DNA of 64,000 nt from Nissolia schottii (Eukaryota; Streptophyta; Magnoliopsida; Fabales; Fabaceae): contig QANU01053055.1 in the NCBI GenBank assembly GCA_003254905.1, positions 124,001-188,000 on the forward strand. The letters are read 5' to 3'. The notes beneath the pieces were generated by a model. That model was not told where the DNA came from, searched no databases, and saw only the letters and a program-made list of their open reading frames with translations. The position numbers were made by a program, and so were the translations under genes. Shown here one piece after another: positions 22,540-33,961 of the stretch (position 1 is its first letter; every line of letters begins with the position of its first letter).

Positions 22540-25500
22540 TTAAGCCACAAAGAATATGAAGATCATTAGGAAAAGTATCAGAATGGCAAATATCTTGATT
22601 AGAAGCCACCTATTTGATGATATTCGGTTGAGATGCCTCAATAAAGAACTATGAGCTCCTTCAACATTTGCCAATGACTCATCCATGTTATCATCAATCC
22701 TGCCCATGCCAGTTAGACAGTTATGCAGATTTAATCATACTTGCTAGAACATGTGAACAGCTACAGCAAAGTCTCAATAAAGAGAAGAAAAATGCAGTGC
22801 ACTGCTGTAGCAATCAGAAAGTATCAAATATTCAAGAAAAAAGAGAAAACCTGATAGCTAGCTCCCCTTGATGGGCAACCATTGTAGCCAAATGTGTGAA
22901 GATACCACTAAGTTCTGTGATAGTAGATTCCACATTGTGCAGAGCAGTTGCCCGACTTTGAGCATAATTATCGTGACGAGGAACAACCTGCTGTACCATA
23001 GACATTTCCATTTGTGGGGATGGCATGTTGTCCACTGCTAACCTTCGTCTGTATCAGCAAATTTACCACAAGTTCACTTTTTAGATTAAAAAAATATTTA
23101 CATCGCAAGCATACTTAGAAAATTTAAGCAATTCATTCATACCCAAAAGCAACGCATCTCAAGAACCTAAGGACTAGCCAGCGCATTCGCAAGCATTGGT
23201 TAGTTGCTAGGCAAATAGTTGTATGTAACAAACTCCAAAATTGAATGAACACATTAAACACCTATCTTTTGTGACATTTTGATCGTTTCAAAGTCATTTA
23301 TGGAAGCAAATTACAAATCAGCAGAGATGTAGACATCAAGATGTTTAAGTCTTTAAGTAGGTGCTATTACAGTATTTTAGAAAAACTATAAGGGAACTCC
23401 AGCAAGCAAGTTGCTCTGTAATTAACACAAGAAATGGCAAGATATTTATCCAAATTAAAATCAGTCAAAGTAAGATACAAAACATTTTAGTGCTGAGGAA
23501 AAATTCAAAAAGACAATGTTTGTCTTTCTTAATTGACTAATTGGAATATAGGAATCAGATCAACTAAACTAGAAAAGATAACTGACACCCATCAAATGTT
23601 TGTTCTTGTTGGGCAGCATGTTCTTTCATTTATGCAATGGACAAACAGTATCAATCACAGACACAGAGAGAGAAGGAAGTTCAAGCAAATTCAAACTGAA
23701 AAAAGAAATCCATCACCATATTTGATAGAGCCTCAAAATTCTAAGAAACCCAAGTGATTATCTCAACATATAGCTGACTTCCTACCCACATTATCAGGTT
23801 AATATACTAACTATGAAGAGGCCTTATTAAGACTTGTAACCATTTACTCATTCTGCAAGAAGCATAATCAAATCTCAGCAGAAGCCTTGTGTCCCTCACT
23901 ACATAAAAGGAAGAAAGCAACAGCAATCCAAAGGATTCAACTTCACAGGAAGTTAGAGATTAAATGATCTATGAAAACCAAAAGGAAGCCACTTGTTTAG
24001 GTGAAACTTGGATTTTTTTCAGACCTACATATAGCCACATTATTTAGAAGAAAATAGGACAATTTGATGTTCTAGCTTTAAGAGAAAATTTACACATACC
24101 TTAGTTGATTGCCAGCTTGAACTCCATTTGACGATGGTCTGCATGAGCGATATATGAATCATTTTACAGTAATTAATCTTTCATAGGTTTACCATTTAAA
24201 CATGAACTATAAACATAAATAAAAGAGACACATCAAGCCATTATTAATTAATCATAAATTTTTACAATGAGAGAACCACCACAACAATAACAATATATAT
24301 TTTTTTTTTTAAAAAAGAAAAATTTGAAGCACCCTTGAAATCTTAAAGACACAATTTTATTTTTTTTTTAAAAATGCACAGCCAAACTACATCACAAGTA
24401 TTAAAAGTATAATCATTAAGTAGAGAACTGTGATTAGCTATGACATACTTTGTTGTAGGTTCCCACTTAGTGACATCCCCCACACATGGATGGAAATTGC
24501 AATGAAAAGGTACATTCAAGTCATAATATAACATCTGCTAACCTATAACTTGATAGAAATCACTCACGCCGATGTTTGCAGCAAGCTTTCAGATTCATTT
24601 GATGAATTTGACCATGGGGGTGGCTCATTGGCTGGCTTTGGGTGATTCAGAAAAGGGTTCTCTCTGGATGCATTCTTGGAAAATATCTGCTTCCTATTCT
24701 CGTGAGCCTTAATATTCTGTGGGATATGCATAATATTAATTGCATTGATAAGAAAAATAATTAGGCATTAGCCATCAAAAAAAATGTAACCAACAACTTA
24801 GTCCCTGAATTCACACTCTTGTAGCAATTTAGTTCCTGAACTTTATAACTCTACGAGCTAATCCAGCTAGAATGAGATTAAAAAAAATGTCTTTTTTGGT
24901 TTAAACCACCAATATCCATAATTCATTGGACCTCAACTAATCTATGTCGAGCCATATTCACCTGCCTGCTATAAGAATAAAGTTTTGCTAACGCTTTATT
25001 CATAAGCTTCGAACCTGATACTGCAAGTACAAAATGAGTTTATTCAAATTTCGTAAATTCAAAAACAGATAGTTAAATCCAGGAACTAAGTTACTAATTC
25101 ACTCATTAAATAAATACTTTTTTTAAAAATAAAAAACTTTTTATTGATTAACCTCTGTTCTAGTAGTCAAGACATCTTGGAGCTGCTTAGTAGCGCCCAT
25201 GAGTCTGCTCTTCAAGTCATCACAAACAGCAGTGGAATGCACAACCCTATCATCCGAGTAAATCCCATCAGCCATCTCCATGTTCTGAATGGTCTGCAAA
25301 TCCAAGAGAGCCGAGTTCAACGCAGTGATGTCATTCTTAATCACAACCGTCAATTCTTGTATCTCCACAATCGGATCATTGAACATCGAAGATTTCTTCG
25401 CCACTGCAATGCAACTTCAAACCTTATATTGTAATCCTTTAATCCAATCAACCAATTACATTAACATGTTAGAAACTAATTTGAAATTTCTGAGTTCTTT

Positions 25501-25835
25501 GTCAAGGATTGATTTGACTAACGAGAATACAGTATTAGCTACAAATTTGAATTAAAATAAAACATCGGCAACTTATAATTATAATTTTCAAATGTCAAAT
25601 TGTACTTACGTTGAGCGAGCCTCGCGATCTTCTGTGAGGTTTCATGGATACCTAACCCGATCCGAGAGGCCTTCCGGTTGAATTCGGATTTGGAATGGGA
25701 CAGCTGAGACGTGGACGGAGCATTTTCCGGTTGATTCGGCAGTGGCGCAGGCGGCGGTGCGGACTCTCCGATCTTCTTCAGAGTCTCCGTCAGCGACCGG
25801 AACTCCGACGTGCGGTCCCTGTAGGTAGACGCCAT
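22540..25835 (-). CDS. SYP31: Qa-SNARE syntaxin of the SYP31 (syntaxin 5) type, six exons
   Basis: Golgi t-SNARE acting in ER-Golgi and intra-Golgi vesicle fusion. Exons on the minus strand, all GT..AG: 25610-25835 (ATG), 25153-25403, 24568-24716, 24100-24138 (39 bases), 22851-23048 and 22540-22699 (TAA). They join in frame to 1023 bases, 340 residues, close to Arabidopsis SYP31. Residues 1-12 read MASTYRDRTSEF, the conserved N-terminal peptide; EFNRKASRIGLGIHETSQKI follows, and the helical region has VEIQELTVVIKNDITALNSA and CDDLKSRLMGATKQLQDVLT. The SNARE motif spans about residues 245-308 with the zero-layer glutamine near 282 in HQGELAIRIDDN. A tail anchor (about 320-340) ends in FFVA. 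The match is to SYP31 rather than SYP32. No defect is seen. Confidence 0.95.
24100..24138 (-). other. 39-base microexon (exon 4) of the SYP31-type gene
   Basis: Flanked on the minus strand by gcatgcag and gtatgtg, and needed to keep the frame between exon 3 (ends with two bases of a codon) and exon 5 (starts with one). It encodes the linker PSSNGVQAGNQL, ahead of the SNARE motif. Confidence 0.88.
24791..25100. mobile_element. MITE-like insertion in SYP31 intron 2
   Basis: Left part has acttagtccctgaattcac and agcaatttagttcctgaac; the right end read in reverse has gtaacttagttcctggat. So the ends are inverted relatives of each other. The length is about 310 bp within the 749-bp intron. Boundaries and family are uncertain. 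Confidence 0.5.
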
Positions 25836-26038
25836 GAGAGAGCTTCTTCCGAGAGCTTACAATCATCCATCAGAGGCTCATGAATGATAATAAAGGGCAT
25901 GTTTGGAAAATTGGTGTGTTATCCCCCAAATTGATTTTGAGTAGTTGACAAGTGACAAAATTTTACTTTTAAAGTCCTATAATCAATTTTGATATTTTTA
26001 AATTGAAAACTAAATGCATTAAGGTTGTGTTACATTAA

Positions 26039-26912
26039 GGCTGTGTTTGGATAAGTCATTTTGAGAATTTTAAAAAAAATTTAAATACAAAGAATTTGAA
26101 TTGATTTATTTTTAATTTTGTTATTTATAAAATATTATGTTTGAATAATTATTTTGATGGAAAGTTTTTTAATTTGTCTAACTTCATTATTCTTAATCTC
26201 TATCAAGAAGTTATATTAAATAAAGTACATTGTGCGAGCCGACAATTGTACGTTGCATTGTCTTTTCCAAGTTGTTTTTTTACATTTTTACTCATTCAAG
26301 TTTTTTAGAAATTAGTTTTTTATTTTTCTCTCTGATTTGGCCATGGATCTCTATTTCCTTTATATAACTCAAAATTCTAAATACCACAATCCTTTTATGC
26401 ATAACACCATAAATTATCATAAACACAAAAGAAAAAGAACAACGGTATAATTTAAAAGGAAGAAAAAACACTCATAAAAGCAATAAGAAAAATAAATACA
26501 AAAATGGAGAATTTCAACAACAAAAAAGTTTTGAAGAGAATACAGAGAGATACAACTTGATAAGGGAAAATGATATGGAACTAAAAGATAAGGTTTGATC
26601 TCCAATGAAGGTAAAAAATGTAAGAGAAAAGTGCTACTTTTTATTTGAATTGTAACGTGAATGAGATTTTTGGTACAGAAAATAAAATTTATTTTCTTTT
26701 TGTTACAATGAAGAACTTGAGACTTAAAATGCCTTCTTGATTGGAGAAATTTTAAATTCTCTATTTTGAATAATTAAAATGCATCATTAAAATTATTTGA
26801 ATTTTAAAAAATTTCATAATAAAATATTCAAACACAATATTTTATCATAAAAAAATTAAAATACCTTAAAAATATACATTACTTTTTAAAAATTATTCAT
26901 CCAAACACAACC
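26039..26912. mobile_element. Tourist-like (PIF/Harbinger) non-autonomous element
   Basis: The ends are GGCTGTGTTTGGATAA on the left and GGTTGTGTTTGGATGA on the right (reverse complement). They are flanked by taa on both sides (26036-26038 and 26913-26915), the 3-bp target duplication of the PIF/Harbinger group. The interior (874 bp in all) is AT-rich with no transposase frame. It sits about 200 bp upstream of the SYP31 start codon, so it is part of that gene's promoter region. Confidence 0.8.
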
Positions 26913-28171
26913 TAAAAGAGTAAAAATGTATACATGACCATGTTATATGTTTATTAAAAAGTAAAAGAGAAGATCCTAGTTCTTATGTCATATTATCAAT
27001 TTTAAATATATGTATATATATATATATATTATATTTACAACATTATTGTCAAATTTGTCAAAAGTCAGGAAAATGGTTGGATAAATAAAATAAAAATGAT
27101 ATTTGTGCGTGACTTTTGTTTAGTGCCTCTAGACACAAGAAATTTGTGTATAAATAATTGGGGGTTTCATATTCATAACTTAGAATTTGAGTCATTTATG
27201 TGGCAAGGATATTGTTATCATCCATTGAACTTTTGCATGCAAATAAATTAAAAATTAACATACATGACTAATAAATTAGGTGATAACATTATCACTTATT
27301 ATCCAAAATCACCCTTTTTTTCACAATTATGAACACTTCACTCCTACACATGAATTTTTTTTGTTGAGGTTTAACCCTAAACTTATACTCAAAGGTTTTT
27401 TTTCTTTGGTACCCATGGTTCTATGAAGGAATTGATATTTCCTTATATTTGAACGATTGTGATTCAATAACAAATTTAAAACAGTAACAATTTGAGTTAG
27501 TGAGACATATGATAAAATCTTAGATATAGTATCGATACCCTTAAAATTTATGGGCTATCAGAGTAAACTCATGTTCAGATAACACAACTCTAAAAAAATG
27601 AGTCATTTTTTTTAAAATGTTTTTATCCTATATAGATGAATTTCTAAGAAAAATAAAATCATTAAAAAAAAAGAAAAAAAATCTCAACTTAGTCTCGTTA
27701 AGGAGCAAATAACTTTGTCACTAAGTTGTTAGTATTGTTGAGATATAGAGTTGTAACTAATATATTTATTTTATACTTGAACTATGTTACTAATTAATGA
27801 TTCAAAAAAATATTTTTTGTTATTTACAAAAGTTAAACTTAGTACATCAAATTAAGTAAACAAACATTATTATCACTAAATTAGTAATATTATTGTTATT
27901 TTGTTGCAAAGTTACCAATACTTAATGGCAAAACTATTTGTTGATTTTTTTTTCTTTAAAAAATACTCTTAAAAAAATTAAAAAAAATGCAACCAAAAAA
28001 ACTCTCAAGTATTTTTGTAGAGTTAAGATAGCCGTCAGATTGAAGCAGTGAGAGCCATGAGATCTAGGTCTTCCTCCATGTGTGGCCAGAGAGTGTAGCC
28101 AGTGAGTGTGGGAGAGTGGGGGAATTTGCGAAGGGGGAGAGGGCAAACTAGATCGGTGGTGGTGGTTGGCG
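26913..28171. other. intergenic, AT-rich; upstream of the P0 remnant
   Basis: No gene. It contains a (TA)n tract at 27006-27031. From about 28040 the base composition turns GC-richer, as the 5' untranslated region of the P0 gene begins. Confidence 0.55.
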
Positions 28172-28574
28172 ATGGCGGCGAAAGTGTCGAAGGCGGCATT
28201 CGATGCCAAGATGTTGAAGCTTCTGAAGGACTACACCCAGGTCCTGGTGGTTACCTCCGATAACATTGGCTCCAACCAGATCAACGGCATCCGGAGGGGC
28301 TTGAAGGGCGACTCCGTCGTCGTCATGGGGAAGAACTCCATGATGAGGCGCTCTTTCACCCTCGAAGCTCAGAGGACCGGAAACAAGGCTTATCTCAACC
28401 TTATCCCCCTCCTTAGGGTAAGAAAAAAAACTCTTCCGAAAAAATTGTCATTTCGTTAGGGATTTGAAGAGAATTTGTGGTTCTAACTTTGTGAATTTGA
28501 ATCAGGGTAATGTGGCGTTGATTTTCACCAAAGGGGATATGAAGGACGTTAGCGAAGAGGTTGCTAAATTCAAG
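28172..28574 (+). pseudogene. RPP0: 60S acidic ribosomal protein P0 (uL10), exons 1-2 of a broken gene
   Basis: P0 forms the base of the ribosomal stalk and binds the P1/P2 dimers and the GTPase-centre rRNA. Exon 1 (28172-28417, 82 codons) starts [18 protein letters not shown] and holds [10 protein letters not shown]; exon 2 (28506-28574) gives [20 protein letters not shown] and ends with FK before a GT. Both are clean and properly spliced (agg/gtaag donor, atcag acceptor). In intact P0 genes the next exon begins VGAPARVG. Here that exon lies only at 36328, 7.75 kb away across MITE, MULE and copia sequences, and is itself damaged. A truncated transcript is possible, but a working P0 is not. 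Confidence 0.9.
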
Positions 28575-30505
28575 GTGAAATACTCATAGTTCCTTTTTGA
28601 TATGATGTTTAGTAAGCACATTCAAGGTGAAATAGTCTCTTTGATTTTGTTTTTATGCAAGGTGTTTGTTGTGGTAGTTTGTTTCATCTTTTGCAATTCT
28701 TCTTTCCTTGTGTAGAACAACAATTATGGATGCTCTCTTGAATTTGTCTTCGGCCTTTTCAATTTCTCATCCAATTTGATTGTTTGAGTGAGATTGTTCA
28801 TCACAATTTGCGTGTTTTTTTTTTTTTTATTTAAAGTGTGTGCAGCAGAGAAGCTGTGCTATTGCAGCTTGGTTCTGTATATTTTTAAGTTAGCACACTA
28901 CATTTTTGCTAGTTGGTACTCAACTTAGAGTGCTTTTGAGATTGTTTACGGTTCTATGCCTTGACTCCTCAGTGCTCACCATCATGTTCATCTTCTGTCA
29001 TTGCCTTTTGATTCTACTACGCCTTTAGGTTTAGCCAAAACTTTGGCCAAATGAATTGGTTCTGTACAAGTTGATATTAGTGTTAGTAGGGTTAATTGTA
29101 GAATTTTTACTGATGTTCGTTGCCGGGCTCGAAATCTTGATGAGATTATGTTATGTTTTGCATTAGAAATAAACATGATGCTAAACATGGTGTTATCTTG
29201 TTATATGGTGTAGCTCTTGGAGTTTTTTATGCATAATTTTGGGCCTCTGCTTCTTATTTAGTTGACTTACATATGTATTTGCTAACTATTTCTGCAGGTT
29301 GTTAATCCTCTTCTTATGTGCCCCAAGTACTTGTCATATGAATCGTACCGCAATTGCTCCTACATGCAAACCGGGCAGTTACCCTTGAGCCTCACATGTT
29401 GTAACCAGAAATCTTCGCAAGATACCGAGCCTTTTCTTGTATGCTCCAAATTCATGCCACACCAGCATTGTTTCATGACGAGGTCAAGACAGTTCTTGAT
29501 GACGAGTGTATGGTCTCCTCTACTTCTTTTAGCTGGTAGTTTGTGATGTGGAAGAAGTTTTCTGATTTGGATCCCATGGTTTATGTGAAGGATGACTTTC
29601 ACATCCCTTCCTTGAGCACTATTGACTTTATTTAGAGTTGAATTCTCCCTTGTCGAGGAATGAAGGAGACCAGCCCCTCAATTTGACAATGGGGTTTTTG
29701 GTGTGAGTAGTTTTACTTCTCAGAAATGTTTTCTCTGATTTCAATAAGAATATTAGAACATTTTTTAAGATCTGATTGCTTATTAATTGTGTCATGATCG
29801 TTGATCGTGTTAAAGGGCTATAAATACCTCATCTTTCATATTTCACCTTTACCTTAATTATTATTGGCATGAAATTCTATTATTTTATTATGTTATTGAT
29901 TCAAATTCTGCACCATTTTACCAAAGAAGCTAAAAATGATTTGAAAGATTTGTGAATTTGGTAGGTTTACATGGCTATCGATTTTCCTAGCTCCATCCCT
30001 CCCTAATTCATGTTTTAGTTTCCCCGTTGTAGTTTCCCATGTTCTTCTTAATATTTATGTAATTATGCTTTGAATAGGAGTTTATAGGCTGAAAATTTTT
30101 AGTGTGGTAAATACATGGAGAGAATACGAAATCGTGGTACCTTTTTTATAATATACTAAAATGTGTTAATTCATAGTAAATTGCCAAAAGAAGGAGTGAT
30201 TTGTACCAAAACTTTTTTTTTTTATAAATTGTGACGTAAATTGCCACAAAAAGAGGTGATTTGCAAAAAAAATAAAAGTAAAAATAAAAATCTTGTACAT
30301 AAATCGCTACAAAGCATTGCTTGGTAGAAGGCATGCAATTGATGCTCGTGAAGGCTACATGAAATGACATAGCAATCATTTTGATAAGTGGCAATGCAAT
30401 GGTTAAAGTCTTGATGAGTGACAATGCAAAGCTTAAAGTCTTAATCATTTTGTAGGATGCAATGCTCGCAAACAAAATTTTGCCTATAAAAATGCTTCTC
30501 TTCCA
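28575..30505. other. expanded intron of the P0 remnant, first part
   Basis: AT-rich sequence with a T-run at 28818-28830. It holds the coding-like remnant at 29298-29640. The 30146-30475 stretch has short word repeats (gtgatttg, aattgccacaaaaag) but no gene. Confidence 0.55.
29298..29640 (+). pseudogene. unidentified coding-like remnant inside the P0 intron
   Basis: After a good acceptor-like ttctgcag the composition shifts to that of coding DNA. Frames can be read in pieces, such as LEPHMLPEIFARYRAF, MLQIHATPALFHDEVKTVL and FVMWKKFSDLDPMVYVKDDF. They are broken by a stop (after about 50 residues) and by frame changes. The 76-codon plus-strand frame at 29316-29546 covers the same DNA in a less convincing frame. 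No family is recognised. It could be a captured host exon or an old transposon fragment. Confidence 0.4.
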
Positions 30506-31040
30506 AGGTGATGATCATTTTCGCTCTTGAAAGTGTAAGCTCAAGTCATTTTGGTCATTGAAATTCAAAATTTGATATTTTAATCTTGAAATTGTATGTT
30601 GTAGGACAACTTAGTTCTTCAGTTGATTATCATTACTATATTGATACATTTTCATTTATTTCTCACATTAAAAAGGACAATAACAATAATTGAGACTGCA
30701 AATGAGTTGTAGTTGCACTTGAAATTGCGAATGAAGTCGCCAGAGCAGTTATGGTGATAAATGAAGTTGCAATAGCAATTAAGATTTGTAATTCTAAGTC
30801 CCGTCACAATCGTATTTTTAGTCTTTAGTGTTGCTACACAACCTCTATTGTTATCACATTCTCACTTAATGGGAAAAACTAGTAAAAACATGATAATACA
30901 ATAATGATAATGAATTGAGGGACTAATTTGACCTGCAAGTCACAATTTCAAGGATTAAAAAATTAGAATTTGAATTTTAAGGATCAAAGTGACAATGACA
31001 TATGCTTACACTTTCAATGACCAAAATGAGCATTTTTCCT
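30506..31040. mobile_element. Mutator-type MITE with long inverted arms
   Basis: The left arm and the inverted right arm agree over roughly 140 bases, including the blocks cattttggtcattgaaa, gaaattgt and attgattatcattat-like sequence. The flanks are tctcttcca (30497-30505) and tctctttca (31041-31049), 8 of 9 matching, the 9-bp target duplication of Mutator elements. The right half is closely related to the smaller element at 38288-38496. It has no coding region. Confidence 0.75.
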
Positions 31041-31740
31041 TCTCTTTCAGTCTCACCTTATTCATACTTACACCAAAAATTCATTTTTCTCCTATGCTCT
31101 CTTCCATTCTCTCTTTAGCTTCTCTATTTTAGCAAAGAATCATTTCTCTCTTCTCATCTTCTCTCTTAATTAGTACTAGTATTTTAAAAAAATGAATGAT
31201 GAGTGTTGATATTTTAATTTATTTTAATGGATTTGTAAGAAGATTTAATAGTGAAGATGTGATATTTATATGTGATAATCCATTGTTATATTATGTTTCG
31301 TAAACTAACACATTTGCAAAATTAAATACTATAATCGGTGAATTGTTCCAAAAGAGAGTAGTAAAAATAAGATGCAAGTTGCCAATTTCATTGGTAAATG
31401 GAGTTTTACAATATAGACTTGTTCTAATAACCACGACATCTAAATACAACAAATGTTTAAGAAACACAGGCGTTTTCAAGAATATATTACTGCAATTGAG
31501 TTGTTTGTCAACTTTAAAGATGATGTTGACCAAGATGAGGAGGAGGTTGACCCAGTTCAAATCTGAGTAGGACTAATTTTGTTAATGTGATTGGTACCAG
31601 TTCAAATCCAGTGACCCAACAATTTGATGAAACTGAGCCAAATAATGAAAGTAGTAGTGACATTGATAGGGACAATGAAATCTTATAATAAAACATTGAC
31701 AATGATGATTTTGGTAATATTTTCATTTTTATTTTGGTAA

Positions 31741-31743
<3 letters not shown>

Positions 31744-31804
<61 letters not shown>
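31744..31804. repeat. (ATT)n microsatellite
   Basis: About twenty ATT units, followed at 31860-31895 by a shorter interrupted ATT/ATG run. It produces artificial poly-isoleucine frames on both strands. Confidence 0.95.
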
Positions 31805-31892
31805 GGTAATATGTAACACGATTCTAGTACAGGATGGTGAGGTCATCATTTATTATTTAATATATTATTATTATTATGATTATTATTATTAT

Positions 31893-32100
31893 TCAAATAA
31901 ATACAAAGTATGTGCCTCCTTTTGAGGATCTTGTGTATCAGAAATGTATCTTACCATATTATTATCATTATTATCATCATCATCATCATCATCATCATCA
32001 TTATTATTCAAGTAAATACAAAGCATGCTCTACACTTGCCTCTTTGTGAGGATCTTGTGTATCAGAATTGTATCTTACCATATTATTATTATGATTATTA
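31893..32100. repeat. tandem duplication of about 115 bp with ATT/ATC microsatellites
   Basis: Two units each hold aaataaatacaaag-like sequence, then gaggatcttgtgtatcag, tgtatcttaccatattatta and a trinucleotide run ((ATC)n at about 31972-32000 in the first). The copies differ by a 12-base insert (gctctacacttg region) and a few bases. Confidence 0.85.
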
Positions 32101-32594
32101 TTATTTATTTTAGTTACTTTCTTTAAAAATTTATTTATGTACCGATGATGAGGACATGCTTAACACAATGTCTAACCAACAACCATATGATCATCTACCG
32201 TTCATGCATGCTATAAATCTTGAAGTAATGTGTGCATTAGAGTTTCCAAAATTTGGAAAGAGGGCTAATTATAATGCAAGTGATGAATTGTGGCTTAGAC
32301 AGAAATTCGACAATATGGATCAAGTTAAACGATACTCCTTAAAGAGATAAATTGATTTTAAGGTGTATGAGTCAGAATCAATGACCCATTATGGCAAATG
32401 AAAAAGATTTGGAGCAGGGTGTCAATGGGTTGTTAGGGTTACCTTAAAAAAGAAGACGAGAATTTGAGAAATCACCAAGTTCAATGACCCCACGCTTGTT
32501 TAGCTCAAATGCTTTCTCAAGACCACCCAAAGTTGGATTCTAAAATGATTGCTAATGAGATTGAACTTGAGGTAAAAAGTGACCCATCTTTGAA

Positions 32595-33216
32595 ACCAAG
32601 AACTCTTGTTGTAACTTTCCAATGTTGCCTACTAGGCTTTCCTATAAATCTTGCTAGTTTGCACACAACAAATGTTATATTAGGCCCAGTGCAATGCATT
32701 GCATACATTAAACTACCTATGACGCTAGCATATTCTAGTTGCACTATACCCCTGTATTTTCTTCCAATTGAAATTAGGATCATAAGGTGTATTGGACTCC
32801 TGAATTTTGAGATGCTCAAATTTTTCCAATACCTTTTTAATGTAATGAGATTGAGTTAAAGCAAAGTCAATTTTATGCTTCAGTACCTTTATGCCTAATA
32901 TCATATCTACTTCATTCAAATCCTTCATCTTGAATTTAGAAGTTAGATACTCTTTTGTTTGACGAATTCCTTCTAAATTCGTTCCAACAATTAACATGTC
33001 GTCTACATATAAATAGATAATTACTCCATATTCCTTAGTAATTTTGAAGTATATACATTTGTTTGTACCATTATGTAAGAAGCCATTTGACAAAACCACT
33101 GAGTCAAACTTCTCATGCCATTGTTTAGACTTTTGTTTTAAACCATACAGAGATTCAACTAATTTGCATACTTTCTTTTCATTACCGGGTAGCGCATAGC
33201 CTTCCGATTGTTCCAT
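32595..33216 (-). pseudogene. copia RT C-terminal part and RNase H start
   Basis: The 163-codon frame at 32725-33216 carries the RT palm: LVESLYGLKQKSKQWHEKFD, then IYLYVDDMLIVGTN with the intact YVDD box, and YLTSKFKMKDLNEVDMILGIK. A second frame (down to about 32595) continues with YASVIGSLMYAM and the HWKVTTRVLGF segment of RNase H. After that the match to copia ends abruptly. Confidence 0.88.
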
Positions 33217-33960
33217 ATAGACTTCTTCATTAAGATCTCAATTTAGAAAAGTTGTCTTAACATCCATTTGATGCACATGAGGCTTATAAATGGATGCTAG
33301 TGCCATTAGAATCCTAATAGAAGCCATCCTAGCCACGGGTGCATAGGTATCAAAGTAATCTAGACCTTCCTTTTGTCTAAACCCTTTTGCTACTAACCGT
33401 GCCTTAAAGGTTTGCAGTGAACCATTTGTATTGTACTTTCTTCTAAATACCCACTTGCATCCTATAGAGTTTTAGAGGTAAATCAACCACGACCCAAGTA
33501 TTATTAGATAATATTGAGTCCATTTCATCATCCATTGCTTCTTTCCAAGTGAAAACCCTAGAAGTCATTGAATGTATGAGGATCACATTCGATACTTAAT
33601 ACAATTGGGATCTTATTTATTAAAGAATCCCTAGTACCTTAAACTAAAAAAGTTAAAGCTTCAGAAGAGATAAATTCTGTTCCCTACTCCTTTTCTCTTC
33701 TCATTCTATTACTTCTTCTTGATTCTACTATCTCATTTTCAGATAGATGTTTACCATGTTGATCATTAGAGATCAAGTATTTGAGAACTTGTATATCCAC
33801 TAGAGGATGTTTCAAATTGGGGAATAAGTCATTTTTGAAGTTAGTTTCAATAAACTCCACTTCCTTTGATTCAACTACAGTATTAAACACTAAGTCTGAG
33901 ATTCAATATGCTTTAGACTTTTGAGCATATCCCACAACGATGCCTTTTAATGCTCTTGAC
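33217..33960 (-). pseudogene. copia integrase-RT linker and RT fingers, broken frames
   Basis: Between the integrase and palm frames. The RT start is visible in pieces (for example MDDEMDSILSNN near 33510 and KAQKVSKHI-type linker pieces), and the 68-codon frame at 33684-33890 covers the linker, ending SRRSNRMRREKE. Stops and frameshifts break it. Confidence 0.65.
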
Positions 33961-33961
33961 C

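Larger units (their letters stand above)
31497..32594 (+). pseudogene. MULE transposase N-terminal (MuDR domain) remnant
   Basis: Mutator-like transposase fragment on the plus strand. It begins with an acidic stretch (LFVNFKDDVDQDEEEVDPVQ, 31497-31560) and continues after an interruption by (ATT)n and other repeats. From 32240 the MuDR DNA-binding segment is clear: FPKFGKRANYNASDELWL, then QVKRYSLKR, a stop, IDFKVYES, CQWVVRVTLKKKTRI and LSQDHPKLDSKMIANEIE up to VKSDPSLK. Several stops and small frameshifts are present, and zinc and catalytic domains are absent. It ends where minus-strand copia RNase H homology starts (about 32595). The acidic part is identified less surely than the MuDR part. 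Confidence 0.75.

Noticed and set aside
25144..25883. Plus-strand frames over SYP31 exons 1-2
   Set aside because: Antisense shadows; the minus-strand exons join into a complete syntaxin with consensus splice sites.
31514..32113. Poly-isoleucine frames on both strands
   Set aside because: Direct translation of (ATT)n and (ATC)n microsatellites.
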